This document shows, piece after piece, positions 28,597 through 37,217 of a stretch of 64,000 nt of DNA (the first letter of the stretch is position 1; every line of letters begins with the position of its first letter). The notes below the pieces were generated by a model. That model saw only the letters and a list, made by a program, of their open reading frames with translations, had not been told where the DNA came from and made no database searches. The DNA is from Planctomycetaceae bacterium (GTDB taxonomy: Bacteria > Planctomycetota > UBA1135 > GCA-002686595), in contig WGMC01000001.1 in the NCBI GenBank assembly GCA_016125265.1, positions 62,001 through 126,000 of the forward strand, written 5' to 3'. Position numbers and translations under genes: made by a program.

Positions 28597-30471
28597 ATGA
28601 ATTTCTTCGAGCACCAGGAGGTTGCCAAGCGCAGCACGACGCGTCTCGTGGTGCTGTTCGTCCTGGCCGTCATCGCGCTCGTGGTTGGAGTGAACCTGGC
28701 GGCGGCCTTCGGGCTTTCCGCGGCCGGCTCGCGTTATGGCCCCGGTCCGGCCGCGCTGGTGACCCTGTCCGTGCTGGCCGTCATCTGCTTCGGGACGCTC
28801 TACCGCTTGGCCAGCCTGCGGGGCGGAGGACCAGTCGTTGCCGCCGGGCTGGGGGGGCGCCTCGTGCAACCGGGTTCGGCGTCGCCCAAGGAGCGTCAGT
28901 ACCTCAACGTGGTGGAGGAGATCGCGATCGCCGCGGGCACTCCGGTACCGGCGGTGTTCGTGCTGGACGGGGAGGAGGGCATCAACGCGTTTGCGGCCGG
29001 GCTCACACCTCAGGACGCAGCGATCGGAGTCACGCGGGGCGCGCTCGAGAAGCTCACGCGTGACGAGTTGCAGGGCGTGATCGCCCACGAGTTCAGCCAC
29101 ATCCTCCACGGGGATTCGCGACTCAACGTGCGGCTCATGGGGCTGCTCTACGGCATCTTGCTGGTCGGATTGATCGGCCAGTTCGCGCTGCGGAGCATGC
29201 GGTTCGCCGGACGCAGCTCCGGGCGCCAGGGCAACAACGGCGTGTTGGTCGTCCTGGTGATCGGCGTCGCTTTGATGGTTTTGGGCTACGCGGGCACGTT
29301 CTTTGGCGACCTGATTAAGGCCGCGGTTTCGCGCCAGCGCGAGTTCCTCGCCGACGCCTCCGCGGTTCAGTACACACGCAATCCCCTCGGCATCGCGGGC
29401 GCGCTGATGAAGATCGGCGGTCTGCGCGAGGGCTCCTTGGTGGAGCACCGCGGCGCCATCGAAGCGAGCCACATGTTTTTTGGCTCGGGACGCAAGCGGA
29501 ACTTGCGCGGCCTGTTCGCGACCCACCCGCCGCTCGAGGAACGTGTCGTGCGGCTGGTGCCCGGGTTGGCGGGGCGACTCACAAAAGCGTTTGCGGGGGA
29601 CCGTGCCGCCATGAGCGCCCTGCAGCACGGGGCCGCCGGATTGGCCGCGGAGTTCCCAGACCTCGCTCCGGCACCCCCGGCCGCGACGGCGCTCGGTCAG
29701 GCGGGCCAGCTCAGTGACGCGCACATCGAGCGCGCGCGCGCGATTCTCGGGGACCTGCCTCGCCAACTGCGCGAGAGCGCCGCAGAGCCCTTCGGCGCGC
29801 GGATCACCCTCCACGCGCTCGTGCACACGGCCGGGGCGGCCGGTCCGTTGCCGCCGGCCATCGACGCAGATGTGCGGCGGGTCGCCAAGGAACTCAGGGG
29901 CCTCGGGCCAGCCGCGCGCCACGCCTTGGCCGAGCTCGCGCTCGGGGCCCTGGGGCAGTTTTCGCCGCAACAGGGCGAGGCCCTCCTCGCCGAGCTCGAC
30001 CGTTCGCTGGGCACGGGCGCCGAGTTCGGAGCCGTGGCGCTGCGCTCCCTGGCCGCCGCATCGCTCGGTGAGCGCCGCGCCTCCGGGTCCCCCCGTTTGC
30101 GCCTGCCGCGCGTGGCGGACGCCCTGCGGGTCGCGCTCAGCGCCTTGGCCGAGCGCGGGAGCCGCCAACCAGCCGAACGGACGCGTGCTTTCCAACTGGG
30201 CTGGGCCCATAGCGGCCTCCCGGCCAGCGAGCGGCTCGGCGCCGTCGGCGGCCAGGCGCTGGGCGACGCGCTCGCCACTTTGGCGCAACTGGTTCCCGCG
30301 GACAGGTCCCGTGTGCTCGAATGTGCGGCCCTTGTGATGGAAGCCGACGGCACCGTGCAACCCGAGGAAGCGGAGCTGTTCCGCGTCCTCGCGGAGTCCC
30401 TGGAGGTGCCGATTCCTCCGCTGCTCGACGGCCAACCCTTGGGAGGCCCCGGAGTGGCCAGTCGCCCGTGA
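28597..30471 (+). CDS. Membrane M48 metalloprotease with C-terminal TerB-like domain
   Basis: This is a zinc protease of the HtpX type, likely acting on membrane proteins. At 624 residues it is about twice the length of HtpX. Two membrane segments (about 20-42 and 52-72) precede the protease domain with the zinc motif HEFSH (164-168) and third-ligand motif EFLADASA (near 249); a further hydrophobic pair lies between them. The C-terminal 300 residues are helical and end in a TerB-like stretch (VLECAALVMEADGTVQPEEAELF, here in two parts around residues 580-605). The start MNFFEHQE was chosen over an ATG ten codons upstream. It follows lemA and overlaps the sigma factor gene by GTGA. Confidence 0.88.
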   Translation: MNFFEHQEVAKRSTTRLVVLFVLAVIALVVGVNLAAAFGLSAAGSRYGPGPAALVTLSVLAVICFGTLYRLASLRGGGPVVAAGLGGRLVQPGSASPKERQYLNVVEEIAIAAGTPVPAVFVLDGEEGINAFAAGLTPQDAAIGVTRGALEKLTRDELQGVIAHEFSHILHGDSRLNVRLMGLLYGILLVGLIGQFALRSMRFAGRSSGRQGNNGVLVVLVIGVALMVLGYAGTFFGDLIKAAVSRQREFLADASAVQYTRNPLGIAGALMKIGGLREGSLVEHRGAIEASHMFFGSGRKRNLRGLFATHPPLEERVVRLVPGLAGRLTKAFAGDRAAMSALQHGAAGLAAEFPDLAPAPPAATALGQAGQLSDAHIERARAILGDLPRQLRESAAEPFGARITLHALVHTAGAAGPLPPAIDADVRRVAKELRGLGPAARHALAELALGALGQFSPQQGEALLAELDRSLGTGAEFGAVALRSLAAASLGERRASGSPRLRLPRVADALRVALSALAERGSRQPAERTRAFQLGWAHSGLPASERLGAVGGQALGDALATLAQLVPADRSRVLECAALVMEADGTVQPEEAELFRVLAESLEVPIPPLLDGQPLGGPGVASRP

Positions 30472-31064
30472 GCGAGATGCCGCCCCCGGACGAGTTGGAC
30501 CCGGCCCTGCTCGCGCGGCTGCCGCAGCGCGACGCCGGCGCGATGGCGGCGTTCTTCGAGGCGTACTTCGACCGCGTCTACGCCTACATCCGCGGTCTGG
30601 TGCGCTCGGAGACACTTGCGGAGGATCTGACGCAGGACGTGTTCCTGCAGATCCACCGCAACCTCGAGTCCTACGACCCGACCCGACCGCTTCGGCCCTG
30701 GGTGTTCACGATTGCGGTCAACCGCGTGCGGGACCACTGGCGCTCGCGGGCGCACCACCAGGGGCTGAAGGACACCTCGCTCGACGTGGAGGACGGCCTC
30801 GCGCTTTCGCTCGAAGCGCAAGACTCTGCCCCCGACCTCCCGCTCGAACGCCTCGAGGACGCGGAAGGCGTGCGAGCGGCCGTGGCCGGCCTGCCGCCGA
30901 CCCTGCGCGAGGTACTCGTGCTGCGGGTGTTCGAAGAGCAACCGTTCGATCAGATCGCCGAGGTGCTGGGTTCGAACACGGTGGCCGTGCGCAAGCGCTA
31001 CTCGCGCGCCCTCGCGGAACTGCGCCACCGCCTGGGCGCCGGGGCGCCGGAGGGCCAGCGTTGA
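30468..31064 (+). CDS. ECF-type RNA polymerase sigma factor
   Basis: This 198-residue sigma-70 family protein has region 2 (FFEAYFDRVYAYIRGLVRSE, AEDLTQDVFLQIHRNL, RPWVFTIAVNRVRDHWR) and region 4 (LPPTLREVLVLRVFEEQPF, QIAEVLGSNTVAVRKRYSRAL), with no region 1.1 or 3, as in ECF factors. The GTG start overlaps the protease stop; ATG 30477 is a close alternative. Its stop overlaps the next gene, a FecR-like membrane protein, as TTGA, so sigma factor and likely regulator are made together. The signal is unknown. Placement after lemA and the protease suggests an envelope stress role. Confidence 0.9.
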   Translation: MSEMPPPDELDPALLARLPQRDAGAMAAFFEAYFDRVYAYIRGLVRSETLAEDLTQDVFLQIHRNLESYDPTRPLRPWVFTIAVNRVRDHWRSRAHHQGLKDTSLDVEDGLALSLEAQDSAPDLPLERLEDAEGVRAAVAGLPPTLREVLVLRVFEEQPFDQIAEVLGSNTVAVRKRYSRALAELRHRLGAGAPEGQR

Positions 31065-32425
31065 GCGGCCGTACCGGGGGCCCGGGCGCCGGGGGCCACG
31101 ACACCGGGGAGCACGACACCGGGGAGCAGGGCGCCGGGGAGCGGCGGGATCCGGCGCCGGCGGAGCCTGTTCTCGGGCCTGACGAGCGGATTCTCGCCCG
31201 CGGACTCCGGCAAGCACCGCGAAAGGCTTTCCGGAGGGACCTCCGCGCGCGTTTTCTGTCGGATTCCGCCGCGGGGAACGCCGATCGGCCGTCACAACCC
31301 GTGGTCGGGGCCCGTACCGCCGCAGGGTCACCCGACGGACGGCCGTCCCCACTGCCCTTGCGCCCCACAGACGACATACACAACCCGGAGCGCCCGGAAG
31401 CTCCGCGTCCCGACGACACCCGCGGCGAGACACTTCTCCCGGGGCAATCGCTCCCGGGGCGACTGCGCCCGGGGCAACTGCGCCCGGGGGAGCAGCGCCT
31501 CGCACAGGTACTCGCGGAGCCCGGCGGCGCCCGGCCCGCGTGGCGCGAGGCCCAGAGGCGCGCGTTCCTCGGCGGAGCGATCGAAGTTGCGGCGGACCGC
31601 GAGCGGCCCGACGCCGATCCCGCGCATGCCGCAGCCCAACCCACGTCTCTCACCCCGGTGCGGCGCCACACCGCGACATCGCCCCGCACCACCGCGACAT
31701 CGCCCCGCACCGCTGCGACATCGCCCCGCACCACCGTGCATCCCCGGCGTCGCCGCCTGCAGTTGGTGGCCTCGGGACTCGCGATCGCAGCCGCGCTGTT
31801 CTTGGTGCTGCGGGTGGTGGTGGCGAACGATCCCCGCTGGGAACTCGGCGGCGACCTCGACGCGGTGGCCGTGCAAAACGCGGCGCTGCGCGACGGCGTG
31901 TTGCTCCAGGACCAAACCGCGCAACTGGACTGCACACGACGCGCGGCATCGTTGCACCTGGGCCGCCGCGTGCGGGTTGACATGGTGCCGGGCACCGTGG
32001 CGCGGTTCTGCCCGCCCCGCACCGAAAAAGGCGTGCTGGAAGTGCCGATCGAACTCGTCTCCGGCGAGCTCCTCGTGCACCTCGATCCGCGGCGGGGCCC
32101 GACGCGCCTCGTCGTGCAGACGAGCGAGGGGGTCGTGAACCTGACCGGGACCTCCCTGTCCATTCTGCGCGAGGCTTCCGGCACTTGCGTCTGCGTTGCG
32201 TCGGGAAGCGTGCGCATCGACGTGAAGGGGCAGACGCGACCGGCGCTCGACATCGAAGGCGGAACCTCCGCGTTCCTCTTTGCGAGCGGCGCCGCCCCGC
32301 GGGTGGTGCGCGGCGAGGAGCGGGTCGGTTTCTTCGGCGGCGAAGGCCACTGGCTCGCCCACGAGTCGCATCTGACCCAGTCCATTTCGGCCTGGGAATC
32401 GAGCCGCGCGGCCGACGGCAAATAG
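31061..32425 (+). CDS. Putative anti-sigma / FecR-domain membrane protein with repeat-rich N-terminus
   Basis: The 454-residue protein starts at a TTG overlapping the sigma factor stop. Residues 1-230 are low in order and repeat-rich: HDTGEHDTGE near the start, PGQSLPGRLRPGQLRPGE near residue 130 and a TSPRT repeat near 210-225. One membrane segment (about 233-255) follows. The C-terminal part has FecR-like features (QTAQLDCTRRAASLHLGRR, VEVPIELVSGELLVHLD-type strands, SEGVVNLTGTSLSILREA). Family knowledge suggests the N-terminus binds the sigma factor and the periplasmic FecR part senses a signal. A classical zinc anti-sigma motif is not visible. The stop is followed by a hairpin at 32426-32444. 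Confidence 0.75.
   Translation: MSGRTGGPGAGGHDTGEHDTGEQGAGERRDPAPAEPVLGPDERILARGLRQAPRKAFRRDLRARFLSDSAAGNADRPSQPVVGARTAAGSPDGRPSPLPLRPTDDIHNPERPEAPRPDDTRGETLLPGQSLPGRLRPGQLRPGEQRLAQVLAEPGGARPAWREAQRRAFLGGAIEVAADRERPDADPAHAAAQPTSLTPVRRHTATSPRTTATSPRTAATSPRTTVHPRRRRLQLVASGLAIAAALFLVLRVVVANDPRWELGGDLDAVAVQNAALRDGVLLQDQTAQLDCTRRAASLHLGRRVRVDMVPGTVARFCPPRTEKGVLEVPIELVSGELLVHLDPRRGPTRLVVQTSEGVVNLTGTSLSILREASGTCVCVASGSVRIDVKGQTRPALDIEGGTSAFLFASGAAPRVVRGEERVGFFGGEGHWLAHESHLTQSISAWESSRAADGK
31668..31737 (+). repeat. 21-bp in-frame tandem repeat
   Basis: Just over three copies of a 21-bp unit (core GACATCGCCCCGCACC) lie inside the FecR-like gene. They encode a seven-residue TSPRT-containing repeat just before the membrane segment. 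Copies differ at only a few bases. Confidence 0.8.
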
Positions 32426-32444
32426 GCGGCCCCGTTCGGGCCGC
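32426..32444 (+). terminator. Hairpin after the FecR-like gene
   Basis: GCGGCCC (32426-32432) pairs with GGGCCGC (32438-32444) around a 5-nt loop, starting at the base after the stop codon. It lacks a T-run. Confidence 0.45.
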
Positions 32445-32524
32445 TGCCGCGCCCGTGGGACCCAATCGCGGCGCGCGCCGCGGCCGCTACCGCTCGGCGC
32501 TTCGCCACGCGGGCCCGGCCTGTG

Positions 32525-32530
32525 TAGGCT
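32525..32530 (+). promoter_or_regulatory. TAGGCT, -10 box for a likely leaderless transcript
   Basis: The box ends eight bases before the ATG at 32539, so transcription would begin at or within about two bases of the start codon. No Shine-Dalgarno is present. Confidence 0.4.
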
Positions 32531-32538
32531 GCGCCGCG

Positions 32539-33651
32539 ATGGCCGCGCCCTGGTTTGCCCCCCTCGCCCTCCTGTCCGCTGTGGGACCAGGTTTGCCGTC
32601 CGGCGGAATCTCCGCGGAGGAGCCCCCGGCGGAAACCCGCGCGACGACCCTCCAGATCGGGCCGAAGGCGGCGCCCGCCGCGGCCGTTCCTTCGCCGTAC
32701 CCCGGCCCAACGGACGGCGCCCGGACGCCCATGCCCCACCCGGGGCCGGCGTTCGACCGCGATGTGAGCCAACCCGGGCACGAACTCCACCTCGGCGCGC
32801 TGCTGCGTGTCCTGTTCGAGCACACCACCGGCGATCCGTTTGGCCAGGACGTCAGCGGCGCCGAGTTCCGCGAAGTGCTGCTGTTTGCGCACGCGCGGCT
32901 CGAGGCATTCGAGCTGTACGCCGAGATCGACTTCGCCAGCGACCTCGCCGAGTTGCCCGAGGCTTGGGTCGAACTACCGCTCGACCAGAACCACCGCCTG
33001 CGCGTGGGGCAGGTGCAGCGCCACTTCCTGCGCAGCAACGACTGGCACGACGACGCGCTGCCGCTGCCGGAGCGCAGCCGCCTGGACGAGCTCACCACCG
33101 TGCAGTCCGAGGGCGTCGTGCTGTCCGGCAACTACGATCGCGCGCGACTCTACGGTTCGCTGCAAAACGGCGACGACGGCGCGCTCTCCGCGTGGCTCGG
33201 ATCCGCGCGGCTCGAGTTCGACATCCTGGGACGCGGTGTGCCGCTCCGCGGCGACGGGCTGGACGCGGACCGCCACCTGCAGTTGACCGCGGGCGTCGCC
33301 TACGCGGACGACGGCACCGTGTCCGAGGGCGACACGCTGGGTGTCGACATGGCGATGCGCTGGGAGGGCCTCGGTGTGCACCTCGAGTGGGCGGACCTCG
33401 GCCGCGATCTGGGCGGCGGCACCCCGGCCGCGGCCACGGTCACCGCACTGCTCGACCGCGAGGTACTCGAGTTGGGCCTGCGCGCCGAGCGCCTCGACGA
33501 CGACGCCGACACGAAGATCTACGGCGTCGGTCTCACCCGCTGGATCTTGCCGGCCCGCGTGAAGGTGCAGGTGGGTGTGGAGCGCGTCAGCTCCGACGAT
33601 TCGGGCATCCAGGGCACACGTTTCCTGCTGGGAAGCGTGGTGTCGTTCTAG
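32539..33651 (+). CDS. Porin-like outer membrane beta-barrel protein
   Basis: The 370-residue protein starts with a signal-like segment (MAAPWFAPLALLSAVGPGL) followed by a Pro/Ala-rich linker. From about residue 75 on, alternating hydrophobic strands typical of a barrel appear (HELHLGALLRVLFEH, ARLEAFELYAEIDFASDL, HRLRVGQVQRHFL, VDMAMRWEGLGVHLEWADL). It ends in phenylalanine (LGSVVSF), the usual C-terminal signature for Bam-dependent barrels. The pattern resembles phosphate-selective-type porins (OprO/OprP family), but substrate cannot be read from sequence. It lies 113 bp after the FecR-like gene and converges with the ChaN-like gene, leaving only 10 bp between stops. Confidence 0.75.
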   Translation: MAAPWFAPLALLSAVGPGLPSGGISAEEPPAETRATTLQIGPKAAPAAAVPSPYPGPTDGARTPMPHPGPAFDRDVSQPGHELHLGALLRVLFEHTTGDPFGQDVSGAEFREVLLFAHARLEAFELYAEIDFASDLAELPEAWVELPLDQNHRLRVGQVQRHFLRSNDWHDDALPLPERSRLDELTTVQSEGVVLSGNYDRARLYGSLQNGDDGALSAWLGSARLEFDILGRGVPLRGDGLDADRHLQLTAGVAYADDGTVSEGDTLGVDMAMRWEGLGVHLEWADLGRDLGGGTPAAATVTALLDREVLELGLRAERLDDDADTKIYGVGLTRWILPARVKVQVGVERVSSDDSGIQGTRFLLGSVVSF

Positions 33652-33661
33652 CCCGCGCTCG

Positions 33662-34585
33662 TCACGGCACTTCGATCACGATCGAACCCGCGGGTGTAGC
33701 GGCGCGCGCGAGTTCCCGAGCGACGCCGCGGCGTTCCATGCTGACGACCTTGATGTGCCAATCGGGCCGCCGCGAAGCGACCCGCGACACGGTCCCGAGG
33801 CCGTAGTCGCTGTGGAAGCGGCCGCACCACAGCACCACGGGTTTGGCGCCCTCGCCGCGGCGGGCGACCGCGTCGCTGATGGCTTCGGCCATGCTCTCGT
33901 CGCGCACGACCTGGGCCGCGAAGAAGCGCTCGATGGCCGCAGGCGAGAGGCCACCGCCGGATCCGTGGCCACCGTGGCCGCCGCCGCCACCCATCACTTC
34001 TTCGAAGCGCGCCCGGTACTCGGGTTCGTCGAGCTGCACGTGGCGCGGCGCGAAGTACGAGCGATCGATCTCCGGCGCGCCCTCGCGGCCCACGCGCGAT
34101 GCCAACTCGCGCGGCGCGTTCGCGGCCACCACACGCAGGTCCAGCTCGCGCGCCAGTTCCAGCACCGCGTGGTAGTGCTCGTCGTGGTTCTTCCAGGGCC
34201 GCGCCGCCGCGAGGCCGTCGCGTTCGATGCGTCCGTCGACGTAGGCGTCGACGACGTCCTGCACGTCGCGTTCGAACTGCTCCAGCGCGATGGTGCCGCC
34301 ACCGCGCCGGTCGACGATGGCACGCGTCAGTGCGAGTTGGGCAGCGTGCCCGGGGCCCGAGTCGTGCAGTTCACCGAGGGCCACCATGTCCGCGTCGACG
34401 AGTCGCTCGACCACCTCGTCGAAGGAAAGTTCGCGAGCGCTGCCCGCCTCGAGGTACCGCACGGCCTCCGGGCCGCGGTGGCTGGCGCACGCCGCGGTGC
34501 AAAGCGCCAGCGCGGCGAGCCAGAGCCAACGCGCGGGCGTGCGGGAGCGGGTGGGGGAGAGCGGAAGGTGTCGGGCGTCGTTCAT
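33662..34585 (-). CDS. ChaN-like lipoprotein
   Basis: The 307-residue protein has a basic start, a hydrophobic segment (about 19-33) and a lipobox-like CTAAC, so it is probably a lipoprotein. The family motif LGELHDSGPGHAAQLAL (about 72-88), LEQFERD, NHDEHYHAVLELARELDL and VVLWCGRFHSDYGLG identify the ChaN / haem-binding uptake (DUF399) family. ChaN from Campylobacter binds haem; the role here is not shown. A Gly/His-rich insertion (GGGGGHGGHGSGGG near residue 205) is not part of the standard fold and might bind metal. The ATG at 34585 starts just before the signal. Confidence 0.8.
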   Translation of the reverse strand: MNDARHLPLSPTRSRTPARWLWLAALALCTAACASHRGPEAVRYLEAGSARELSFDEVVERLVDADMVALGELHDSGPGHAAQLALTRAIVDRRGGGTIALEQFERDVQDVVDAYVDGRIERDGLAAARPWKNHDEHYHAVLELARELDLRVVAANAPRELASRVGREGAPEIDRSYFAPRHVQLDEPEYRARFEEVMGGGGGHGGHGSGGGLSPAAIERFFAAQVVRDESMAEAISDAVARRGEGAKPVVLWCGRFHSDYGLGTVSRVASRRPDWHIKVVSMERRGVARELARAATPAGSIVIEVP

Positions 34586-34633
34586 GGTCGTGGGGCAAAG
34601 AGGATCGGCGACACGGTAGCGCGCGGCCCGCGG

Positions 34634-35731
34634 TCAGGGATCCCGCTCGCCCGACAGAAAGGCGGCCACCGCGCCAAAGGCGCGCTCCCGATCCAGGTCG
34701 TGGGCGACCAGGTGGTCCCCGCGTTCGAGCTCGACGAAGCGGGCGTCCGCCAAACGGTCCGCGGCGCGCCGGGCCGCGCGTGGCGACGCGATGCGGTCGT
34801 GCCGGCCGTGCACGACGAGCACCGGCATCCGCACCGCTTGGAGGATCTCGTCCGACCGGGCGCGCGCCGCGACGGATTGGGCCGAGCGCACCACCGCGAG
34901 CGGCCAGGCGCGCTGCCGCGGCGGCGATACCTCGGACCTGGCGCTGAGGCCACGGGCCTTGGGCCCGCCGTCCACCCACGGCACCAAGGGGGCGACCATC
35001 GCCGTGGCGGCGGCGAGGAAGCCGGGCACGGGGCCGTCGGCCCGATCCCCGAGGTACGGGGCCACCAGGGCGAGCCGGCCCACCGGGCGCCGGGCGGCCA
35101 GCTCGAGGCACAGGGCGCCACCCAGTGAGAAGCCGACCACGTCCACCCGCGTGTGCGCGGCGGCGAGCTCGTCGAACGCGGCTTCGACGGCCGGGCGCCA
35201 CTGGTCGGCGTCGGCGCCCGCGAACTCGTCGGGACCTAGGCCGTGCCCGGGCAGCAGCACGGTCCGGACACGCCGCTCGCCGGATGCCGCCATCCGCTCG
35301 GGCCAGTCCGCGAAGTCCGCTGGTGTTCCGCCGAGACCGTGCACGAGCAGCACGGCGACCGGTGCCGCCGGCGAGCCGAGGACCCGCACTTCCACTTCGG
35401 GATGGGGGCCGCGCTCCGCGGCGGTCGGGTCGAGCCGCGCCCGCTCCAGGGCCACGAACCCGTGCCAGCGCAGGCCGCCCAGCAGCGTGCCGGCGACCAG
35501 CGCCGCCGCCAGCACGGCGCGCCGCCTCCGCCGCTGCCGCCGCTCGGCCGCGGCCAAGAGTTCCGCGACGGCGGCGGGTTCGAACGGCGGGGGAGCGCCG
35601 CGGCCAGGGAGGGGATCCACGGGGTGCAGGAGAGCTCCCCCGCGCCCGCAAAACCAGCCCCAGCGCCCGCCGCCGAGCGCCACTCCGAACCTCGGGAGGG
35701 ACACAACTGCCTTGGGCGCAAAGGGTTGCAA
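34634..35731 (-). CDS. Alpha/beta hydrolase with N-terminal membrane segment
   Basis: The 365-residue frame has a likely membrane segment at about 70-88, after an Arg-rich patch (RRQRRRRRA). The hydrolase domain covers about 110-362: the oxyanion strand VAVLLVHGLGG, nucleophile elbow VGFSLGGAL (Ser), Asp in VVHGRHDRIASP, and His in LERGDHLVAHD. It resembles monoacylglycerol lipase or carboxylesterase types. The substrate is unknown. The TTG start at 35731 is doubtful; the first 60 residues look poorly conserved, and a GTG further in could be the real start. It is divergent from the small membrane protein gene at 35812. Confidence 0.75.
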   Translation of the reverse strand: MQPFAPKAVVSLPRFGVALGGGRWGWFCGRGGALLHPVDPLPGRGAPPPFEPAAVAELLAAAERRQRRRRRAVLAAALVAGTLLGGLRWHGFVALERARLDPTAAERGPHPEVEVRVLGSPAAPVAVLLVHGLGGTPADFADWPERMAASGERRVRTVLLPGHGLGPDEFAGADADQWRPAVEAAFDELAAAHTRVDVVGFSLGGALCLELAARRPVGRLALVAPYLGDRADGPVPGFLAAATAMVAPLVPWVDGGPKARGLSARSEVSPPRQRAWPLAVVRSAQSVAARARSDEILQAVRMPVLVVHGRHDRIASPRAARRAADRLADARFVELERGDHLVAHDLDRERAFGAVAAFLSGERDP

Positions 35732-35753
35732 GCCAAACCACCCTGTGCGGGGG

Positions 35754-35777
35754 GCCCTGGGTCATGGACCCCAGGGC
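35754..35777. promoter_or_regulatory. Inverted repeat between divergent genes
   Basis: GCCCTGGG (35754-35761) and CCCAGGGC (35770-35777) form an 8-bp inverted repeat in the 80-bp divergent gap. It could be an operator shared by both genes or a stray hairpin. Confidence 0.35.
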
Positions 35778-35797
35778 GGGGAGGTGATGCCCGTGGC

Positions 35798-35803
35798 TAG
35801 CCT
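35798..35803 (+). promoter_or_regulatory. TAGCCT, -10 box for a likely leaderless transcript
   Basis: The box ends eight bases before the GTG at 35812, and no Shine-Dalgarno is present. Confidence 0.35.
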
Positions 35804-35811
35804 CTTCGGTC

Positions 35812-36282
35812 GTGACTCTCGCCTTCTGGATCCTGTATGCAGCCCTCGCGGTGGCTCTCTTCGGGGCCGCCGTGGTGGCCCTCGGCCTGCGGTTGCGCGC
35901 CGCGCGGGTCGAGGGGCAGGTCTACGCCGCCCACCGCCCGAGCCGGCCGTACCGATTGCTCGGGCTGCTGATCCTCGGCTACCTGGCCCTCGAAGTCTCG
36001 CAGGGCAACGGTGTCGCGCACGCGCTCGTGGACTTCGGCGTGCTCGGGTGCCTGGCAGCGGTCGTTGCCATTCGGCCCGCCATGGCGGATCGGGTCTGCG
36101 CGGCGGGCGGGGTGCGCCTCGGCACGCGCGTGGCGCCGTGGGAGCGCCTCGACCAGTGGCATTTCGACGACCACCGCCTGGTGGTCGAGCTGGGCAACCG
36201 ACGCGGCGAGTTCGCGTTGCCGCGCGATCTGTGCTTGAGCCTGCGGGAGCGCCTCGAGCGCGAAACGCCCCGCCGCCCCTGA
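35812..36282 (+). CDS. Small membrane protein of unknown function
   Basis: The 156-residue protein starts at a GTG. Three hydrophobic segments are visible: about 4-27, 46-62 and 70-88. A soluble C-terminal half follows (WERLDQWHFDDHRLVVELGNR and a Leu/Arg-rich end). The pattern of two or three membrane helices followed by a short beta-rich tail is like bacterial PH-type membrane proteins, but I cannot assign a family. It converges with the kinase-like gene at 36342. Confidence 0.65.
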   Translation: MTLAFWILYAALAVALFGAAVVALGLRLRAARVEGQVYAAHRPSRPYRLLGLLILGYLALEVSQGNGVAHALVDFGVLGCLAAVVAIRPAMADRVCAAGGVRLGTRVAPWERLDQWHFDDHRLVVELGNRRGEFALPRDLCLSLRERLERETPRRP

Positions 36283-36341
36283 CCACACACAGCCCCTGAC
36301 CACCCACATCCCGTGCCCACCGGCGCGCATCCGCCGTGGCG

Positions 36342-37217
36342 CTAACCGCCGATCGGCGGCGACCAGGTGGGCTCAGGGTCGAACTCTCCCGGATGGAGTG
36401 CAACCTTCTCGGGGCGCAGTCCGCGGCGCGGGTCGCCTAGGGCCCGGCGCAACTCGCGCTGGCGGGCGCGCGCCAGCGTTGCGCTCCAGCGCGCCGCGGC
36501 GGGCAAAGCGCCGCCAGCCCTCTCGCCATACAGCCCCAGGAACTCGCGCTGCTCGCCGCGATCGAGGCACAGGGCGCCCTCCAGGAACCACTGCCCGAGG
36601 TCCCGCGCGCGGGCGCGGTGGTGCAGCGGCCCCGACGCGCGCCGCCCGCCGCGCCACCGGTCGATCAGGATGGGTTGCGGCGGCCCGCCCCGCTCGACCA
36701 CCAGCACGTTGCGCAGGTAGAGGTCCCCGTGTTCGAAGCCCCCGTCGTGCAGGCGCGCGAGAAGTTCGGCGCACTGCGCGAGCAGGGTCGCGCGGTCCGC
36801 GGGTGCTGCCTCGCGGAGCGCCCGCGCAAGTGGCGTCGCCCCGAGTTCGTGCGCGAGTGCCAATCCCTGCACCGCGCAGCGCGGGCCCACGAAGCGCGCG
36901 ACGGCGAACAGCGGCTTCGCCGCCGGCAGCCCCGCGCGGCCGAGTTCGTGCAACCGAAACGCCTCGCGCAGCCGCGGCGGGAGGCGGCGAAGGGCGCGCC
37001 AGGCCAGCCCGTGGCGCAGGGGAGCGTGTCGCAGGAGCGGCCCACCCTTCAGCCAGACGGGGCCCATTTCCGCCGCTTCGATGGGAGCGCCGCTGTCCTC
37101 GCCCCGGCGGACCAAACGGTCGAGCAGGTCCGCGGCCACGAGCGCAGCGCGGGCGCGCTCGAACGGCGCGGGTGCGACGCAGACCACACCGCCGGGCAGG
37201 CTCGCAACGGTCAGCAC
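36342..37217 (-). CDS. LPS-kinase-like (Kdo/WaaP family) protein, copy 1
   Basis: The 291-residue protein belongs to the kinase-like fold that phosphorylates Kdo or heptose in the LPS core. It has VWLKGGPLLRH for the N-lobe, LARLHDGGFEHGDLYLRNVLV for the catalytic loop (HGD and Asn) and PILIDRWRGGRR, whose Asp stands for the DFG metal ligand. The GTG at 37217 overlaps the end of the methyltransferase gene by seven bases, so the two form an operon. A 14-bp palindrome (CCGCCGATCGGCGG at 36346-36359) covers the last codons. A related protein lies at 43893-45074, and LPS genes are frequent in this window, which supports the call. Exact sugar target is unknown. Confidence 0.75.
   Translation of the reverse strand: MLTVASLPGGVVCVAPAPFERARAALVAADLLDRLVRRGEDSGAPIEAAEMGPVWLKGGPLLRHAPLRHGLAWRALRRLPPRLREAFRLHELGRAGLPAAKPLFAVARFVGPRCAVQGLALAHELGATPLARALREAAPADRATLLAQCAELLARLHDGGFEHGDLYLRNVLVVERGGPPQPILIDRWRGGRRASGPLHHRARARDLGQWFLEGALCLDRGEQREFLGLYGERAGGALPAAARWSATLARARQRELRRALGDPRRGLRPEKVALHPGEFDPEPTWSPPIGG

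Noticed and set aside
36346..36359. Palindrome CCGCCGATCGGCGG as an operator
   Set aside because: It lies in the last codons of the kinase-like gene, where it is more likely coding sequence or part of a weak 3' hairpin.
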